Source: Candidatus Cloacimonadota bacterium | GTDB lineage: Bacteria; Cloacimonadota; Cloacimonadia; Cloacimonadales; Cloacimonadaceae | Assembly (NCBI GenBank): GCA_020532085.1 | Contig: JAJBAV010000014.1 | Span: forward strand, 1-64,000 | Reading direction: 5' to 3' | DNA: 64,000 nucleotides | In this document: positions 61,684 through 64,000 of the stretch, piece by piece | How positions within the stretch are numbered: the stretch's first letter is position 1 | Layout: every line of letters starts with the position of its first letter | The notes under the pieces: generated by a model | What the model was told of the DNA's origin: nothing | Databases searched by the model: none | The model's input: the letters and a program-made list of their open reading frames with translations, nothing else | Position numbers and translations under genes: made by a program

Positions 61684-62750
61684 GTCAGCGAGTCCAGTAG
61701 CCTCAGATACGATTCATAGCGTTCCAGCGGGATCCGCCCCTCCGCATGGGCTGCCAGAACGGCGCAGTCATCCTCGTGGGTGTGGGTGCAATCCCGGAAC
61801 CGGCAGTTCACCGCCAGATCGCTGAAGCCCGGAAACACCTTCGGGATCTCGCTTTTGGCGTCGCGGTGCAGATTCACTGTCTTGATCCCAGGAGTATCCA
61901 GCAGATGGCCGCCGAAGCTCCAGGGCTTCAGGACCGCCTGCGTGGTGGTGTGCCTCCCTTTTTCGTTGAAATCGCTCACCTCGGCGGTGCGCAGTTCCAA
62001 CCCTGGTTCCAGCCAGTTGATCAGGGAACTTTTCCCCGTGCCGGATTGCCCGGAAAACACACTGTCCCTGTCTTTCAGCAAGGCCCTCAGTTCCTCCATT
62101 CCCTCGCCGCTCACCACAGAACTGCAGAGCAACGGATATCCGGACTCCCGGTAGTAGCCAACTGTTTCCTCCAGCTCCGCGCGGTCTTCGCAGAGGTCGA
62201 TCTTGTTGATCACGATCACCGGCTGAATGTTCTGAAGGGCGGCGATGCAGACGTAGCGGTCGATCAGCCCCGGTTTGATCAGCGGCATCCGCCAGGAAGC
62301 CGTGATCACCACCTGGTCGATGTTGGCGGCCACGATGATCTCTTTCTGGAAGCTGCCTTCGGCATAGCGGGAGAGTGTGTTCACGCGGGGCAGGATATTT
62401 TCGATGCGGAAGTGCGGATCGCCTGAAATGTCCAGCTCCACGCGATCGCCCACGGCGGAAAGAGCTTTGCTGGCGTAGGAAAACTGCTTCAGCCGGCCGG
62501 ACAGGGTGGCCGTGTAGAGCTTGTTTTCCGCCTCCACCAGATAGCTGTAGTTGGTCTTCACTTCCAGGATCCGCCCGGGGATCAGCTGAGTGCCCCGCTT
62601 GTATTTGTGGTGCTGCTTCTCCGCGGTGCGCAGAGTCTTGTAGTGGGCCGTTTCCCGCACGTCGTCCAAACCGTCAAGGTCCGGCACTTGCACGTTCTTC
62701 AGCCGTTCCCCCGCCTGGGGCTGCTGTTTTTTCCTGTCCTTTTGCTTCAT
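61680..62750 (-). CDS. rsgA: Ribosome small subunit-dependent GTPase A
   Basis: 356 residues. OB fold (about 55-120), then a circularly permuted GTPase: NKID (G4, 182-185) precedes GQSGTGKS (G1, 234-241) and DTPGI (G3). C-terminal zinc site CRFRDCTHTHEDDC. It matures the 30S subunit. It starts four bases after the stop of the M16 peptidase gene. Confidence 0.97.
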   Translation of the reverse strand: MKQKDRKKQQPQAGERLKNVQVPDLDGLDDVRETAHYKTLRTAEKQHHKYKRGTQLIPGRILEVKTNYSYLVEAENKLYTATLSGRLKQFSYASKALSAVGDRVELDISGDPHFRIENILPRVNTLSRYAEGSFQKEIIVAANIDQVVITASWRMPLIKPGLIDRYVCIAALQNIQPVIVINKIDLCEDRAELEETVGYYRESGYPLLCSSVVSGEGMEELRALLKDRDSVFSGQSGTGKSSLINWLEPGLELRTAEVSDFNEKGRHTTTQAVLKPWSFGGHLLDTPGIKTVNLHRDAKSEIPKVFPGFSDLAVNCRFRDCTHTHEDDCAVLAAHAEGRIPLERYESYLRLLDSLT

Positions 62751-62754
62751 TGCC

Positions 62755-64000
62755 TCAGCTGAAGACTGGTGTCAGCCTGTCGAACAGCGTTTCCGCCTCT
62801 TTGAGCTTCACTTCGTTGCCAAACACGCAGTAGTGGTTGCGCGTCATGATGGCCTCCACCATGTCGGCATAGGCGCGGATGTCCTCGATCCTGGTGGAGA
62901 GAACCTCGTCGCGGATCTGCTGGCGGTCTTCCTGGGTGAAACCCGTGATGTAGTCGATATCGGCCAGAGCGCCCTTGTTTTCAGGCGTTTGCGGATAGTC
63001 CAGGCTGGAGATGTCGCCGATGATGTACTTCTCCATTTCCCGGCGGTTGCAATCGAAAGAGCGGATGAACTGCGGTACCCTGTCGTAAACCTCGAGGGTC
63101 TCACGCAGGTTGGGATCGCGATAAGAGCAGAAATACATGTTCCCGTAGATGGAGAAATCGCTGAAAGCGCCGTAAGCGCCGCCTTTTTCGCGGATCTCGC
63201 GGTGCAGGAACTCGTTGGAGAGGATGCTGTTCAGCACGCGCAGCTTGCCAGAGTAGGAGTAGCCCTTGCGGAAGTAGTTGCCGCCTTTCACGCAATACTG
63301 CACCTGCACCGGGGCCAGGATGGCCTCGTTGAGGTCGCTGGCGTGGAAATGGCGTTCCACCGGGGCGTATTCGTCGGCGGAGATATCCTCCACAACAGGC
63401 CGCAGCTGCTCCAGGGCTGCCGTGATCCCGGCCGCGTCTGATGTGAGGCTGATCAGCAGGTTCCTGCGGGAGAAGAAATTATCGCGCGCCCAAGCCAGAT
63501 CGGCCGCTATGGTTTCTATTTCCGTGTCCAGTTTGCCGGCCAGTTCGTTCAGGAAATGGTAGTATTCCAACCCCCCCGTCATGTCGCTGTAGCGGTGCAG
63601 CTGGCTGAAGGGCGCCAGCATGCGGTTGATCGCCACACTGTGCCCGGTGTGAAAGAGCATGGCCTCCAGCTTGGATTTGCCTTCCCGGATCAGCAGCTTC
63701 AGCCGCTCGTGGTCGGTGAAAACCGGACGCAGGGCCAGTTCGGCCGCCAGTTCCATCAGCTTGTCGGATTTGCCGGTCACCGCCTTGCCCGCCAAAACCA
63801 GCTTCGGCAGCACCTCGTCGGGGTCTTGGTAGCTGTTGCGCAGCATCAGGCCCGTCCTGATGCCCCCGGTATGGATGTTGATCTCGTTGGAAAGGTCGGC
63901 GTAGCCGTGGTCGCGGCTGTCCACCTGGCCCACAAGCTGGGTGTAGAGGGCGATCCAGGGCAGATCTTCCACCTCGGCGTGGCTGAGATCGAAATAGGCC
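62755..64000 (-). CDS. M16C (PreP/Cym1-like) zinc peptidase, 5' part outside window
   Basis: 415 codons without a stop up to the right edge; the frame continues past 64000, so only the C-terminal half is present. Matches the presequence-protease branch of M16: LPWIALYTQLVGQVDSRDHGYADLSNEINIHTGGI, the R-Y-type region SYSGKLRVLNSILSNEFLHREIREKGGAYGAF and SFDCNRREMEKYIIGDISSLDYP. The zinc motif HxxEH would be in the missing N-terminal half. Likely intracellular or periplasmic oligopeptide degradation. First visible gene of the minus-strand operon. Confidence 0.9.
   Translation of the reverse strand, partial: AYFDLSHAEVEDLPWIALYTQLVGQVDSRDHGYADLSNEINIHTGGIRTGLMLRNSYQDPDEVLPKLVLAGKAVTGKSDKLMELAAELALRPVFTDHERLKLLIREGKSKLEAMLFHTGHSVAINRMLAPFSQLHRYSDMTGGLEYYHFLNELAGKLDTEIETIAADLAWARDNFFSRRNLLISLTSDAAGITAALEQLRPVVEDISADEYAPVERHFHASDLNEAILAPVQVQYCVKGGNYFRKGYSYSGKLRVLNSILSNEFLHREIREKGGAYGAFSDFSIYGNMYFCSYRDPNLRETLEVYDRVPQFIRSFDCNRREMEKYIIGDISSLDYPQTPENKGALADIDYITGFTQEDRQQIRDEVLSTRIEDIRAYADMVEAIMTRNHYCVFGNEVKLKEAETLFDRLTPVFS

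Overview
The window looks like chromosomal DNA of an uncultured or anaerobic bacterium of the FCB superphylum, most likely Candidatus Cloacimonadota (Cloacimonetes). This is an inference. It rests on several secreted proteins ending in a Bacteroidota-like type 9 sorting-type C-terminal domain, a lysine 5,6-aminomutase (kamD-kamE), a split chromate-transporter pair, two TldD/TldE pairs, a 29-residue COX24/AURKAIP1-like ribosomal protein of the kind seen in Bacteroidota, and promoters that look like TTGACA followed by a TTTG-type box instead of TATAAT. GC is high (roughly 55-60% by eye). Many genes nevertheless have clear Shine-Dalgarno sequences. No rRNA, integrase, transposase or CRISPR array is visible.

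Layout, left to right. 1-2.8 kb: 3'-truncated giant secreted protein (minus). 3.3-5.3 kb: DUF5683-like protein, CAP-domain protein, exonuclease III. 5.5-9.5 kb: the classical rpmH-rnpA-yidD-yidC-jag block (without dnaA) ending in a metallo-beta-lactamase-fold hydrolase. 9.5-11.7 kb: ppnP, four tRNA genes (fMet, Met, Arg, His), a ROK kinase, and a tiny protein that is little more than a sorting domain. 12-16.6 kb: a catalytically degenerate dihydroorotase-like protein with a TldE/TldD pair. 17-25.7 kb (minus): PBP4-type carboxypeptidase, and secA-topA-ABC permease. 25.9-31.2 kb: small lipoprotein, zinc ribbon, second TldD/TldE pair, HIT hydrolase, LamG protein. 31.6-35 kb: repeat-built secreted protein. 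35.3-41.1 kb (minus): kamD-kamE-S23-rseP-S23-tgt. 41.3-47 kb: beta-propeller protein, lipocalin, Hsp20, M6 metalloprotease. 47.3-49.5 kb (minus): ispG and two chromate-transporter halves. 49.6-55.9 kb: envelope/stress gene row (DUF4139, Hsp20, AMIN-like transmembrane HTH protein, Wzi-like barrel) and an MFS transporter. 56-57.7 kb: HU, mini ribosomal protein, RNase H-like protein. 57.7-64 kb (minus): M16C peptidase (5'-truncated)-rsgA-nadK-recN-DUF4349-nfeD.

The most interesting signals are non-coding. Two S23-type four-helix-bundle genes sit between co-directional genes, and each is enclosed by an inverted repeat whose right arm overlaps the stop codon of the upstream gene. This resembles the intervening sequences of 23S rRNA, but placed in mRNA. 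A third inverted-repeat-bounded unit lacks the gene. In addition there are four kinds of large intergenic palindrome; two of them occur twice in the window, including an 83-93 bp almost perfect hairpin whose two copies are identical over about 88 bases.
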